Below, one piece after another: positions 11,001 through 20,068 of a stretch of 57,369 bases of DNA. The notes beneath the pieces are model-generated. The model searched no databases. It was not told the origin of the DNA and worked only from the letters and a program-made list of their open reading frames with translations. The position numbers and the translations under genes were made by a program. Origin of the DNA: an uncultured Chlorobiaceae bacterium (GTDB lineage Bacteria; Bacteroidota; Chlorobiia; Chlorobiales; Chlorobiaceae); assembly GCA_903839405.1 (NCBI GenBank), contig CAIMCD010000023.1, forward strand, positions 1 through 57,369, written 5' to 3'. Positions within the stretch are counted from its first letter, which is position 1; every line of letters begins with the position of its first letter.

Positions 11001-11631
11001 TTATGGCTATGATCCTGAGTGGGAGCCCGCTGTTACCGCTATGGTTCATCATGTTCTCGATACCCCCATTGCCGAGCCTAAAGGCTTTTTCACCCTCGGC
11101 TCGCTCAAGTCGGGCAAATGGATAACCGAATTGGAGTTTTTCCTGCCACTCCGCTTCCTCACGCCCTCCCTGCTTGCAGCTATTCTTCGCCGCCACGGCT
11201 CCACAGAGGTTGGGGGCACTCTGGAAGCGCTTGCGGCCGCCTTAAACTTCAAGCCAGTACGGGGGATGATGATGGGCTTCATGGACATGGTGTTTGAGCA
11301 TGATGGGCGCTACTATCTGCTGGACTGGAAGTCCAACCATCTTGGCAACACCATTGATGATTATCGCTTCAGTTACCTCCGGGAGGCCATGGAGAGCAAT
11401 CTCTACACTTTGCAGTACCTGCTCTATACCGTAGCCCTGAACCGCTATCTGGAGCAGCGGGTTGAAGGGTACAGCTATGAGAGCCATTTCGGGGGTGTGC
11501 TGTACGTTTTTCTGCGCGGAGTTAATGCGGCCGAAGGCGAAGGTGCCGGATTTTTCCGGGAGAGGCCATCATGGGAGTTGATTGAAGCGTTAAGCAGGCT
11601 CTTTGAGAGCGGAGAGGAGGAGCTGCCATGA
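8005..11631 (+). CDS. recB: Exodeoxyribonuclease V beta subunit RecB
   Basis: 1208 residues from ATG 8005 (GTG 8002 and ATG 8008 are alternatives; GGAGGG at 7991-7996 is well placed for 8005). It is a UvrD-family 3'-5' helicase joined to a C-terminal nuclease. Visible parts: Walker A ASAGTGKT near residue 20, the Q/motif III region DEFQDTDPVQYEIF and GDPKQAIYSFRGAD, motif V TVHVSKGLEYPVVF, motif VI LYVALTRARYR, and the C-terminal PD-(D/E)xK nuclease GFMDMVFE...LLDWKSN with Asp1094, Asp1107 and Lys1109. All catalytic elements appear intact. A low-complexity acidic tract (Glu/Gly/Ser repeats, about 10627-10665) lies between helicase and nuclease, probably in the linker. It overlaps recD by the ATGA arrangement. 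Confidence 0.95.
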   Translation: MMQTLNHQTVELSGTTLIEASAGTGKTYAIAALYLRLLLERELDPSRILVVTYTEAATKELRARIRSRIREALNVLGGTGSDDPLLLALYESASATGMTREREILERALGAFDTASIFTIHGFCLRALQDNAFESGSLYDTELATDQQKLLQEIVDDFWRIHFFRAPSPMLAFALQNTSPQKLMELLRGLHSGTGSRVIPEFTEREIELLEEANCERYGALVQEWRDEKQGIVELLRSDKALSRSAEFYRADLLEPLVERMDCFVAGGNHNDLFPGFVKFTRSGIAEGTKPKSHPPAHPFFESCEALLQGVQERFLALQAELLLFCREQMPLRKAAANLRYFDDLLLDLYHALLSPGGGEGFAATLRQKYQAALIDEFQDTDPVQYEIFRKIYSASHLPLFLIGDPKQAIYSFRGADIFAYLRAARDVDETQRFTLTVNWRSVPALLGAFNTLFEQTKNPFLYDAILYHPLTAGRSVEEGGLKVAGEMEATASPFQLWMMEPEEGADGTLSIGAATTFAAAAVAREIDRLLQEGGEGRAMIEGRALGASDLAVIVRTHRQARIVLDALQKRGIAAVMQSERSVLCSPEAEELRLLLAALGDPSSERKVRAALATDLLGRSGNDIVGLLEDDEASVELLRQFRSYHHLWLERGFMVMSRELLSKEGIRGRLLAFPDGQRRLTNLLHCFELLHQRAHERRLGMEGVISWFTEELAGADTEGDEYQIRLETDEAAVKIVTVHVSKGLEYPVVFCPFFWSGTGRSGERVVTFHNEEGEMIRDFGSADLQAHRHLAERESMAESLRVLYVALTRARYRSCVLTGNIVDRTKKSSPEHSPLNMLLFGTTAGQLGGPQMQQALQALADGSDGSIGFRRLREGEGESEGESEGKQAASLSWSLRRAEESAPVLRLFKGKIQGDWRVSSFTSFSRHELKPAELPDRDDFFSSFNLPALPVVAAPEKSIFAFPRGAEAGIFMHALFETLDFADPSGSKIPELVQEQLLRYGYDPEWEPAVTAMVHHVLDTPIAEPKGFFTLGSLKSGKWITELEFFLPLRFLTPSLLAAILRRHGSTEVGGTLEALAAALNFKPVRGMMMGFMDMVFEHDGRYYLLDWKSNHLGNTIDDYRFSYLREAMESNLYTLQYLLYTVALNRYLEQRVEGYSYESHFGGVLYVFLRGVNAAEGEGAGFFRERPSWELIEALSRLFESGEEELP

Positions 11632-13400
11632 CCATACCCTTTGAGCCGCGCTTGATCGACCGCCACTTTGCGGACTTTATTGCCCGCCACTCCGGCGCTA
11701 TGGAGCATGACGCGCTCCGGCTGGTGGTTGCACGCTTGAGCGCAGCCGTGGGGGAGGGGCACACCTGCCTTGACCTGCACGAGTGTGCCGGTTTGGCGTT
11801 TGAGTGGGAGGGTTGCCTTACAGAGCTTCCTTCTTTCAGGGAGTTGTACCGGCATTTGAAGAGCCTCCCGACCGTGGCTTCTGCGGGAGAGCGGAAACCC
11901 CTTGTGCTGGATGATGCGGGCCGGCTCTATCTCTACCGCTACTGGCGCTATGAGCAGGAACTTGCACGCATGGTTCTGGATATGGCCGCCGATGATGGGG
12001 TGGTGGTTGATGAGGGGTTGCTCGGTGAAGGGTTGCAGCGGCTTTTTGCAGAAAACCGCGATGATGATGGCGAGGATTTTCAGAAAATAGCCGCTTCACT
12101 GGTGGTGCACAAGCGTTTTGCGGTTATTTGCGGAGCGCCCGGCACCGGTAAAACTTCAACCGTGGTTAAAATTCTTGCACTGCTGCAGGAGCAGGCTCAA
12201 GCCCAAGCCCAAGGGCGTCCGTTACGGATTGCGCTGGCGGCACCAACCGGCAAAGCCGCCGCACGCCTGAAACACTCACTTACTCTTCTCCAGGAGCGGC
12301 TTGCTACTTCGGATGCAATCAAGAGCGTGATCCCGCAGGAGGTTACCACCCTCCATCGCTTGCTTGGCAGCGTGACCGGTTCGGTGCGATTCCGCCACTC
12401 CGCCCTGAATCAGCTCCCTTTCGACATGGTGGTGCTTGACGAGGCCTCAATGGTCTCCCTGCCGCTTATGGCGAAACTGGTTACGGCGCTGAAACCCGCC
12501 GCCCGTCTGCTTCTGCTTGGTGATCGCGACCAGCTTGCCTCGGTTGAAGCGGGGGCGGTGCTTGGCGATATCTGCTCAAGCGCCGACGCTTCAGCAAGCT
12601 CTCTTCTGGCGGGTTCACTGGTTGAGTTGCAGAAAAACTACCGGTTTGCCGCCGACAGCACCATTGCCGCCCTGAGCCGCGCGGTCAATCTTGGCCAATC
12701 TTCCTCAGCGCTTGCCCTCTTCGGTGAGGAGCGGGATGCAGGAGTTGTACTTTGTCCGCTACCGAGCCCGGATAAGCTGAAACAGTCGCTTTCACGAGTT
12801 GTTATCGAGGGATACCGGAGCTGTTTTGAGGCCCTTACTCCCGGAGAGGCTCTGGAGCGGTTTGAGCGTTTCCGGATTCTTTGTGCCTTGCGTGAAGGGG
12901 TTTACGGGGTCACGGGCATCAATGCGCTGGTTGAAACCATTCTCCATGCCGAAGGCGTTCTGGATCCGGCGCTTCGCTGGTACCGGGGAAGGCCGCTCCT
13001 CGTTACGGCCAATGACTACCCCATGCAGCTTTTTAACGGCGACATTGGTATGGTTTTTCCCGATACAGCTCAGGGTGGAGCAACAAGGGTCTTCTTTCCG
13101 GCCTCGGATGGAGGGCTTCGCGCCGTGGCTCCGGAGCGGCTGGTGCAGCATGAGACCGCCTTTGCCATGACGGTGCATAAAAGCCAGGGCTCAGAGTTTG
13201 ACCGGGTGCTGCTTATTCTGCCGCCCCGCGACAGCGATCTCCTCTCCCGCGAACTCCTCTATACCGCCATAACCAGGGCGCGCCACAGGGTGGAGATCTG
13301 GGGAAGCGAGGGGGGTTTCTCGGCCGCAGTCAAGCGCAAAACCCAACGCGCCTCCGGCCTCCAGGATGCCCTCACGGTTGGCGTCAGCAGTCGACCCTGA
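11628..13400 (+). CDS. recD: Exodeoxyribonuclease V alpha subunit RecD
   Basis: 590 residues, the normal size. Superfamily 1B 5'-3' helicase: Walker A GAPGTGKT at residues 169-176, Walker B VVLDEASMVSLPL, LLGDRDQLASVEAG (motif III), and the C-terminal AMTVHKSQGSEFDRVLL and LLYTAITRARHRVEIWG motifs. RecD is the fast motor of RecBCD and controls nuclease mode. The start ATG overlaps the recB stop (ATGA), indicating translational coupling. A small tandem repeat encodes Gln-Ala pairs (QAQAQAQG, about 12190-12215) just after the Walker A helix. Confidence 0.94.
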   Translation: MTIPFEPRLIDRHFADFIARHSGAMEHDALRLVVARLSAAVGEGHTCLDLHECAGLAFEWEGCLTELPSFRELYRHLKSLPTVASAGERKPLVLDDAGRLYLYRYWRYEQELARMVLDMAADDGVVVDEGLLGEGLQRLFAENRDDDGEDFQKIAASLVVHKRFAVICGAPGTGKTSTVVKILALLQEQAQAQAQGRPLRIALAAPTGKAAARLKHSLTLLQERLATSDAIKSVIPQEVTTLHRLLGSVTGSVRFRHSALNQLPFDMVVLDEASMVSLPLMAKLVTALKPAARLLLLGDRDQLASVEAGAVLGDICSSADASASSLLAGSLVELQKNYRFAADSTIAALSRAVNLGQSSSALALFGEERDAGVVLCPLPSPDKLKQSLSRVVIEGYRSCFEALTPGEALERFERFRILCALREGVYGVTGINALVETILHAEGVLDPALRWYRGRPLLVTANDYPMQLFNGDIGMVFPDTAQGGATRVFFPASDGGLRAVAPERLVQHETAFAMTVHKSQGSEFDRVLLILPPRDSDLLSRELLYTAITRARHRVEIWGSEGGFSAAVKRKTQRASGLQDALTVGVSSRP

Positions 13401-13466
13401 ATGCTTGCAGGCCTCTCCGCTATTGTTATTTTATCCGTTACAGCACCTTAACCACACCACCAGATC

Positions 13467-14696
13467 ATGAAGCTTTTACATACCTCTGACTGGCATCTCG
13501 GCCGGGCACTCTATGGGCGGAACCGCTATGAGGAGTTTGAGGCTTTTCTGGATTGGCTCCATGAAACCCTGATCTCGCAGGGGGTTGACCTGCTTCTGGT
13601 TGCAGGGGATATTTTCGACACCACAACTCCCTCCACCCGGGCGCAGGAGCTCTATTACCGCTTTTTGCACCGCGTTGCCAACTCCCGGTGCCGCCATGTG
13701 GTGATCAGTGGCGGCAATCACGACTCACCCTCCTTTCTCAATGCCCCGAAAGCGCTGCTGCGTTCACTCAACGTGCATGTGACCGGCTCGGTGAGCGGCA
13801 ACCCGGAGGGTGAGGTGGTGGTGCTGCGTGACCTGCAGGGCAACCCTGAAGCGGTGCTCTGCACGGTGCCCTATCTCCGGGATCGGGATATCCGGAGCGT
13901 GGAAGCGGGCGAAAGTATGGACGATAAAACCCGCAAGTTGCTTGAAGGCATTGAAGCGCACTACCGGGAGGTCTGCCGTCTTGGAGAGGAAATCCGTAGC
14001 AACTTAAGCTCTTTTGTACCGCTGGTGGCTACCGGTCATCTCTTTGCTGCCGGGGGACGGAGCATTGAGGGTGACGGCGTGCGGGAGATCTATGTCGGCT
14101 CCCTTGCGCGGGTTACGCTCCAAACTTTTCCTGACACCATCGATTATCTGGCGCTCGGTCACCTCCACATTCCCCAGAAAGTTGGCGGTATGGAGCATAT
14201 TCGTTACAGCGGTTCACCCCTGCCGATTGGCTTTGGCGAGGCGCGCCAGGAAAAAAAGGTGGTCGTTGTCTCCTGGTCTGGCGAGCATCGCACGGTTGAA
14301 GAGGTGACGGTACCCTGTTTTCAGCCGCTCGAACGAGTGAGTGGCACGCTTGAAGCCATATTGGGCAGAATTTCAGCCTTGAAGGCCAAGGGAAGCCGGG
14401 CATGGCTTGAAATTGAGTATTCGGGCGATGAGGTGATTTCGGGATTGCTGGCTCTGCTTGAGGAATCCATCAAGGGTTCACGGCTTGAGATCCGGCGGGT
14501 GAAGATCCGCCGTGTTGCCGCGCAGTCGCTTGAACGGCTTTCCGAGCATGAATCGCTTGATGAATTGAATGAAGTTGAGGTTTTTCAGCGCTGTCTTGAT
14601 GCCCGTCAGGTGCCGGCCGTAGAGCGTCCGCTGTTGCTTGAGGCCTACCGGGAGGTGGTGCAATCGCTTCATGAGGAGGATCTCTTCCTGCAATAA
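13467..14696 (+). CDS. sbcD: Exonuclease subunit SbcD (Mre11-type)
   Basis: 409 residues. A metallophosphoesterase nuclease: TSDWHLGR at residues 6-13, AGDIFDTTTPS, GGNHDSP, a His in GHLFAAGG and LALGHLHIPQ, which together form the two-metal site. SbcD with SbcC cleaves DNA hairpins and protein-blocked ends. It follows recD by 66 bp on the same strand and is separated from sbcC by 11 bp, so it probably belongs to the same transcription unit or has a promoter just downstream of recD. Confidence 0.94.
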   Translation: MKLLHTSDWHLGRALYGRNRYEEFEAFLDWLHETLISQGVDLLLVAGDIFDTTTPSTRAQELYYRFLHRVANSRCRHVVISGGNHDSPSFLNAPKALLRSLNVHVTGSVSGNPEGEVVVLRDLQGNPEAVLCTVPYLRDRDIRSVEAGESMDDKTRKLLEGIEAHYREVCRLGEEIRSNLSSFVPLVATGHLFAAGGRSIEGDGVREIYVGSLARVTLQTFPDTIDYLALGHLHIPQKVGGMEHIRYSGSPLPIGFGEARQEKKVVVVSWSGEHRTVEEVTVPCFQPLERVSGTLEAILGRISALKAKGSRAWLEIEYSGDEVISGLLALLEESIKGSRLEIRRVKIRRVAAQSLERLSEHESLDELNEVEVFQRCLDARQVPAVERPLLLEAYREVVQSLHEEDLFLQ

Positions 14697-14707
14697 ACTA
14701 ACGCCCC

Positions 14708-17700
14708 ATGAAAATTCTTCAGTTACGCTTCAAGAACCTCAACTCCCTTTACGGGGAGTGGACGATAGATTTTACCCTGCCCGATTACACTTCGGAGGGC
14801 ATTTTTGCCATCACCGGCCCTACCGGATCGGGCAAGAGCACCGTGCTTGATGCCTTGTGCCTTGCGCTCTACGGCGAGACCCCGAGGCTCGGCAAGATCA
14901 AGGGAAGCAGTAATGAACTGCTTTCGCGTCAGGCGGGGGAGTGTTTTGCCGAAGTGCTCTTTGAGACGGACTCCGGTCGTTACCGCTCGCACTGGGCCCA
15001 GCACCGGTCAAGAAAAAAGCCGGATGGTGAGCTTCAGCTTGCCAGGCATGAAGTGTCGGATGATCGAACCGGAAAGATCATGGCTTCAAAACTGCTTGAG
15101 AGTGCCTCCGCCATCGAGCGGCTGACGGGGATGGATTTTGATCGGTTTACCCGTTCCATGCTGCTCGCCCAGGGAGGGTTTGCGGCTTTTCTGCAGACCT
15201 CAGCCGACAATCGCGCTCCGGTGCTTGAGCAGATTACCGGTACCGGAATTTACTCGGAGATCTCCATCAAGGTTCATGAGCGAAACCGCCAGGAGCTGCT
15301 GAAAAAACAGCTCCTCGCAGATGAGTGTGCCGGCGTCACTCTGCTCTCTCTGGAAGAAGGTGCCGAGCTTTCCCTCAAACTGCAGGAGGCTCTGGAGGGT
15401 GAACGGCATCTTCTCCATACGGCGAGCGAGAGTGAGCGGGCTTTGGAGTGGCTGCAGAAGATTGCGGTGATGCAAGAGGAGCTGATGGCTCTGGATCAGA
15501 ATTTCCTGGAGCTTCAGGCTGCCACGGAGGAGTTTGCTCCGGAGCGGGCACGACTTGAGCGGGCAGAGCGTGCCGCAACGCTTGAGGGGCGATATAACAC
15601 CATTCAAGCGTTGCAGTTGCAGCAGGAGCGGGAAGTTGCATCCCTGGCTGCGGCTGAAGGTGATTGCCGTGAACGGATTGCAGTGCAAGAAGAGGCTCAG
15701 GGAGTGCTCTCGGAGCAGGAGCAGCGGCTTCTGGGGTTGAGGGAGCGTGAAAAAGAGCAGGCTCTTGTTTTTCAAGAGGTTAGGGCGCTTGAGCTGCAAA
15801 TCGCCGAGAAGCGCAAGCTCTCTGGTGCTTTGCAGGCCGAAGTGGAGCTCCTTCAGGAACGGCTTGAGATGAGGGAGCGTCAGGTGGAGCAGGCGCTTCT
15901 GGAGCGCAAGGAGGCCGAGAGGGTGTTTCGGGAGGCTGAAGCCTACCAGAAACTCCACCACCCTGATGGCGCTCTTGCGGGTGCCATGAGCGGGATAGAG
16001 ATGCGCCTCAGGGCACTGCATTCGGCCATTGCGGCTGAGGGTGCAGCGCTTTTGCAGGTTGATCAGGCCCGTCAACGGCTTGATCAGGCCACGCTGCACC
16101 ATGAGCGCCTCTCTGCGGAATGCAGCCGGGTTGAGGGTGCTTTTGCATCCGTTCAACTGCAGCACAACGAGCTGCTTCAGCGTCTTGGGGAGTTGCTTGG
16201 CGGTACGACACTCCGCCTCTGCCGAAACGAGTATGAGCAGGTGAGTGCCGAGGCAAGGGAGCTGGAAACCCTCTCGGCTGCCCTTAAGGCGCTGGAGGAG
16301 CTGCGGCGTGAAGCGAGCGGATGCCACTCGGCAACCCTTGCACTCTTCGGACAGTGCAGCTCGAACAAGGTCGAATTGCCGCGTCTAGCCTCCGAACAGG
16401 AGCGGCGTGCCGAGGGCGTCAGGATGCTTGAAGCGCAGGTGGTGCTGCAGGAGCGGATCCGCAGCCTTGAAGATGAGCGCTCACGTCTTCAGGATAATAC
16501 TCCCTGTCCCTTGTGCGGATCGCTTCACCATCCCTACGGTGCGGCAACGCTTCCGGTTCTGGATGAAACCCAAAAGGAGCTTCTTCTGGCCCGTTCCCTG
16601 CTCCGCCAGAGCGAGCAGCGCCTTACAGCCTTGCAGATTGAAGGTGCGGCCAGAGAGAAAGAGCTTCAGCAGCAGCAGGAGTTGCTCGCTGGGTTGACGC
16701 GCCGGATCGCCCAGAGTACCCTCACCATTTCAGACGTTGCCCGCAGAGCCGGGCTTCCCGAAAGCGAGGTTGTGACGCCGGAGCTTCTTCATGAACGGAT
16801 TGAACTGGCAGATGCTCGTTGCCGGGAACTCTCCGTCCGGATTGGGGAGGCTGAGGCGCTTGAAGAGCGGATTTCCGCTGCCGCCGATGAAGCAACAACC
16901 CTGCAGCAGGCCCTCAGTGAAGCTCACCGTCAGCGTGAAGAGGGACTCTATCTCCTTAAAGATGCCCGGAAGGAGCTTCAACGGGCCGAGGATGCGGTGC
17001 GCCGAGCACGAACTGCACGAGAGGAGCTTGCTTCGGGCGTGCTCGGGGAGCTTGCGGTTTTTGGCATAAGTGACCCTTTTCAGATTGGCCTCGATGAGAC
17101 TCTCTCTCTGCTTCAGTTGCGGTTGCACTTGTGGCAGGAGGAGGCAGAGAAAAAAAGTGCGGCAGAGCAACAGCTCCGGCTTTTGGAACATGCTCTTCTC
17201 TCTCACGCAGAGCTTTTGCAGAGCCAGCGTCATGATCTGGCTGAAAAAAAGCAGCTTTTTGATGAGGAAACTCTCATGCTGGACACCTTAAAGACCCGCC
17301 GCAGAGAGCTTTTTGGAGAAGCGAGGGTTGAAGAGGAGGAGGCGCGCCTTCAGGCTCTGCTCCTCTCCGCGGAAGAGCGGTTGCACAAAGCACGCCTTGC
17401 TTGTGACCAGGCTCGCCAGCAGCAGGAAAAGCTTGAGACAGTGATCGCTCATCTCTCCAACACCATCCACCGGAGGAGTGAGGAGCTTGCACTTCTTCGC
17501 CACTCCTTCATGCTTGGTGTGCAAGAGCGGGGATTTTCCGATACTCCTGATTTTCTTGCGGCACGCCTTGAGCCGTTTGAGCGAGAGAGGCTTCTTGAGC
17601 AGGCCACAGCCATCAAGGAGAAGCGGCTTCAACTGGAAACCCTGCGCCGCGAGCGGATGGAGCGGGTGGAGCAGGAGCGAGGAAGGGCGCTCTCTCTGAA

Positions 17701-18379
17701 AACGGCCGAAGAGTTGTCGGAAGAGCTTGCAGGGTTTTCGGAACAGCTCCGCACCCTCCGCTCCTCGATTGCTGGTATGGAGCACCGGATTGCAGCGAAT
17801 GAAAAAGCGGCCGGAGAGCTTCGTCAAAAGGCTGCTGCACTGACGCTTCAGCAGGCGGAGTGTGCCCGGTGGGGCAAGCTCCATGAGCTGATCGGTTCCG
17901 GTGACGGAAAAAAATATCGCAATTTTGCCCAGGGGCTTACCTTTGAGATCATGGTCGATCATGCCAACCGCCAGCTCCGGAAGATGAGTGACCGCTACCT
18001 GCTTGTCCATGATCCTCTTCAGCCGCTGGAACTCAACGTTATTGACAACTACCAGGCCGGGGAGCGGCGCTCGGCCAAAAATCTCTCGGGAGGGGAGAGC
18101 TTTCTGGTCAGTCTTGCCTTGGCGCTCGGCCTGTCGCAGATGTCGAGCCGTAAGGTGAGGGTTGATTCGCTCTTTTTGGACGAAGGGTTTGGTACCCTTG
18201 ATGAAGAGGCGCTTGAAACAGCGCTTGAAGCCCTTTCGGGGGTGCAGCAGAGTGGAAAGCTGATTGGTATTATTTCACATGTTGCGGCGCTCCGCGAGCG
18301 TATCACCACCCAGATTCAGGTGGAACCTGTTTCCGGTGGAAAGAGCCGCCTCTCGGGAGCCGGAATCAGCTTTGTTTGA
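14708..18379 (+). CDS. sbcC: Exonuclease subunit SbcC (Rad50-type SMC ATPase)
   Basis: 1223 residues. N-terminal ATPase half with Walker A GPTGSGKST near residue 37, then long Glu/Gln/Leu-rich coiled coils (about 190-580 and 620-1030) flanking a zinc hook CPLC at residues 600-603. The C-terminal half has the ABC signature LSGGESFLVSLALALGLS and Walker B/D-loop SLFLDEGFGTLDEEAL. It is the ATP-driven arm of the SbcCD nuclease. The coiled coil is encoded by GC-rich, repeat-like DNA that also opens long antisense frames, which are not genes. It is the last gene before a strong terminator. Confidence 0.94.
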   Translation: MKILQLRFKNLNSLYGEWTIDFTLPDYTSEGIFAITGPTGSGKSTVLDALCLALYGETPRLGKIKGSSNELLSRQAGECFAEVLFETDSGRYRSHWAQHRSRKKPDGELQLARHEVSDDRTGKIMASKLLESASAIERLTGMDFDRFTRSMLLAQGGFAAFLQTSADNRAPVLEQITGTGIYSEISIKVHERNRQELLKKQLLADECAGVTLLSLEEGAELSLKLQEALEGERHLLHTASESERALEWLQKIAVMQEELMALDQNFLELQAATEEFAPERARLERAERAATLEGRYNTIQALQLQQEREVASLAAAEGDCRERIAVQEEAQGVLSEQEQRLLGLREREKEQALVFQEVRALELQIAEKRKLSGALQAEVELLQERLEMRERQVEQALLERKEAERVFREAEAYQKLHHPDGALAGAMSGIEMRLRALHSAIAAEGAALLQVDQARQRLDQATLHHERLSAECSRVEGAFASVQLQHNELLQRLGELLGGTTLRLCRNEYEQVSAEARELETLSAALKALEELRREASGCHSATLALFGQCSSNKVELPRLASEQERRAEGVRMLEAQVVLQERIRSLEDERSRLQDNTPCPLCGSLHHPYGAATLPVLDETQKELLLARSLLRQSEQRLTALQIEGAAREKELQQQQELLAGLTRRIAQSTLTISDVARRAGLPESEVVTPELLHERIELADARCRELSVRIGEAEALEERISAAADEATTLQQALSEAHRQREEGLYLLKDARKELQRAEDAVRRARTAREELASGVLGELAVFGISDPFQIGLDETLSLLQLRLHLWQEEAEKKSAAEQQLRLLEHALLSHAELLQSQRHDLAEKKQLFDEETLMLDTLKTRRRELFGEARVEEEEARLQALLLSAEERLHKARLACDQARQQQEKLETVIAHLSNTIHRRSEELALLRHSFMLGVQERGFSDTPDFLAARLEPFERERLLEQATAIKEKRLQLETLRRERMERVEQERGRALSLKTAEELSEELAGFSEQLRTLRSSIAGMEHRIAANEKAAGELRQKAAALTLQQAECARWGKLHELIGSGDGKKYRNFAQGLTFEIMVDHANRQLRKMSDRYLLVHDPLQPLELNVIDNYQAGERRSAKNLSGGESFLVSLALALGLSQMSSRKVRVDSLFLDEGFGTLDEEALETALEALSGVQQSGKLIGIISHVAALRERITTQIQVEPVSGGKSRLSGAGISFV

Positions 18380-18388
18380 GCAAAAAAA

Positions 18389-18419
18389 AGTGCGGTTTTC
18401 CTGGAAAGAAAACCGCACC
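18389..18419. terminator. Bidirectional terminator between sbcC and an outer-membrane gene
   Basis: A perfect 11-bp inverted repeat GTGCGGTTTTC (18390-18400) / GAAAACCGCAC (18408-18418) with a 7-nt loop, preceded by eight A (18382-18389). The A run gives the U tract for the minus-strand gene; the stem can also act on sbcC transcripts. Confidence 0.85.
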
Positions 18420-18455
18420 GGGTATTGAATGAAAAAACGTGAAGCTGTTTCCCGA

Positions 18456-19133
18456 TCAGAATTTGTAGGCAATTCCGATGGAGAGGTCAGGGTAGTATTT
18501 CAGGTTGTCAATCTTGCTCTGTACATCGCGCTGTTCTTGTGCAAGATCAGCCTGAAATGCAGGCAGAGCGGTTACCGGCCCATTTGCCACAAGCGTCACT
18601 TTCGGCGAACCCTGGAACATGACACCAAGATTGAACGAGAAGGAGAGCCGGGCATCTTTTCCGACAGCATCTCCCCATCCGATACCGGCATAGGGTGCCG
18701 TTTTGTTGAAATCAACCTTGCCGGTCAATGAGCCAAGCTGAGCGCCCGTATAGATTGTATTGCCGATGGTGTAGGTGGTCTGAGTGGTACCGGTTGCCGA
18801 TACATCGTTGTTATTGATAACGAGGCCGCCGGAGAGTCTGAACCCTGAATTTTCAAAAGGATGCCAGTCAAGCAAAATGGGAACGGAGTTGAGTTTCAGC
18901 TTGTAATCGTAGGTAACATGGCTTTCGGTGGTGTTGCCGCTGTAGTTGAAGCTGTTAAAGCCCACTCGTGCATTGATGTTTGGGGTCAGTCCTGCACTTA
19001 CCTCTCCGCCAAGGCCCAGGGTGCCGCCTTTGACGCCGAGGGCAACATCGCCCAAATCAGCAAATGCTGCTGGAGTAGAGGAGAGGAAGAGGAGCGAACA
19101 AACCAGTGCCCGTTTAAAATTTTTATGTTTCAT
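18456..19133 (-). CDS. Predicted outer-membrane beta-barrel protein
   Basis: 225 residues. A clear signal peptide (MKHKNFKRALVCSLLFLSS...PAAFA, cut about residue 25) is followed by short alternating strands (GGEVSAGLTPNINARVGFNS, YKLKLNSVPILLDWHPF, GFRLSGGLVINNND) and a final aromatic residue (IGIAYKF), the usual barrel-assembly signal of outer-membrane proteins. The pattern is like small OmpW/OprF-type eight-stranded barrels, but no specific family is recognised. It stands alone on the minus strand with its own terminator. Confidence 0.6.
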   Translation of the reverse strand: MKHKNFKRALVCSLLFLSSTPAAFADLGDVALGVKGGTLGLGGEVSAGLTPNINARVGFNSFNYSGNTTESHVTYDYKLKLNSVPILLDWHPFENSGFRLSGGLVINNNDVSATGTTQTTYTIGNTIYTGAQLGSLTGKVDFNKTAPYAGIGWGDAVGKDARLSFSFNLGVMFQGSPKVTLVANGPVTALPAFQADLAQEQRDVQSKIDNLKYYPDLSIGIAYKF

Positions 19134-19250
19134 GGGGATGCTGTTTGGTTATCGTTTACAAGTGATCTTGCTGAAAATACCGCAAAAAAAAGCTCTGCCT
19201 GATGATACTGTTTTTTGAAGCCTCTATCTCACCCTTCAAGGTAGAGTGCA

Positions 19251-19862
19251 TCAGGATGGCTTGCTCTTCTCGATGGTGATTTGCTCCGGCGGAAAACCAG
19301 GAAGGCGAACCGCTCCGGCAAATCGTTTTTCGTAATAGTTCTGTTTCAGCTTGTCTTCAGTGATTCCTTTGGTGCGTGACGAGTGCACAAAGGTGTCGTT
19401 GCCCATAAAGATGCCGACATGGTTGATACGGCGACCCTTTGTTTGAAAAAAGACCAGGTCACCGGGTTGCAGTTCATTTTTTTCTACCTTGTTGCCTATC
19501 GCAGCCATCTCTCGTGAGGAGCGGGGAAGCTGCATGTTGAATGTCTTGCCGAACATGAAACGCACAAATCCTGAACAATCAAATCCTGCCGGAGTCTGGC
19601 CTCCGAAACGGTAATGGGTTCCGAAATACTGCCGGACACCATTGAAGAGTGAAGGCATGGCGGCAAACGATTCAGTTGACGACTCGGAAGTTGCCGGTGT
19701 CGTCACGAGAGCTTCCGCCGTACCCTCACAAAGAGCGGTTGCGGGCTGAAATGATATGGATGTAAAGCAGAGAGCAAGAAAACCGAAAGAGCGGGAGATT
19801 TTTTTTCGTACCGGAGTGGCGCGAAACAAGGAAACAATATTGTTTGGAAGCGGCATAAGCAC
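19251..19862 (-). CDS. NlpC/P60 family cell-wall peptidase
   Basis: 203 residues with a basic then hydrophobic N-terminus (RKKISRSFGFLALCFTSISF) that should act as an export signal. The C-terminal NlpC/P60 domain (about residues 75-195) has the Cys in FDCSGFVRFMFG, the first His in NHVGIFMGND and the second polar or His residue in FVHSSRTKG; PGDLVFFQ is also family-typical. These enzymes cleave D-gamma-Glu-diaminopimelate or related links in peptidoglycan. No SH3 or LysM targeting domain is seen. It is the second of two minus-strand genes between the terminator and the divergent YecA-like gene. ATG at 19856 is an alternative start. Confidence 0.82.
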   Translation of the reverse strand: MLMPLPNNIVSLFRATPVRKKISRSFGFLALCFTSISFQPATALCEGTAEALVTTPATSESSTESFAAMPSLFNGVRQYFGTHYRFGGQTPAGFDCSGFVRFMFGKTFNMQLPRSSREMAAIGNKVEKNELQPGDLVFFQTKGRRINHVGIFMGNDTFVHSSRTKGITEDKLKQNYYEKRFAGAVRLPGFPPEQITIEKSKPS

Positions 19863-20068
19863 TGTTGTTTTAAGGTTTCGGTGGGAGGCCTTTCAGCTCT
19901 GATGCTAATGATTTAAATTTAACAACATATCAAGTGTATTACAAAAAAAATATAAGCTAGGATCGTGTTCTTGCAGTATTATAGTTCGGGATTATGAGGA
20001 AGAAGGTTATTTTATAAGGAGTGAGGCTACGGAGTTGGATATTTTTTCTACAGTTTCAATTTTTTGAA

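Noticed and set aside
15200..16327. Long minus-strand frame opposite sbcC (375 codons)
   Set aside because: Caused by the biased composition of the SbcC coiled coil; Leu/Pro-rich with no domain.
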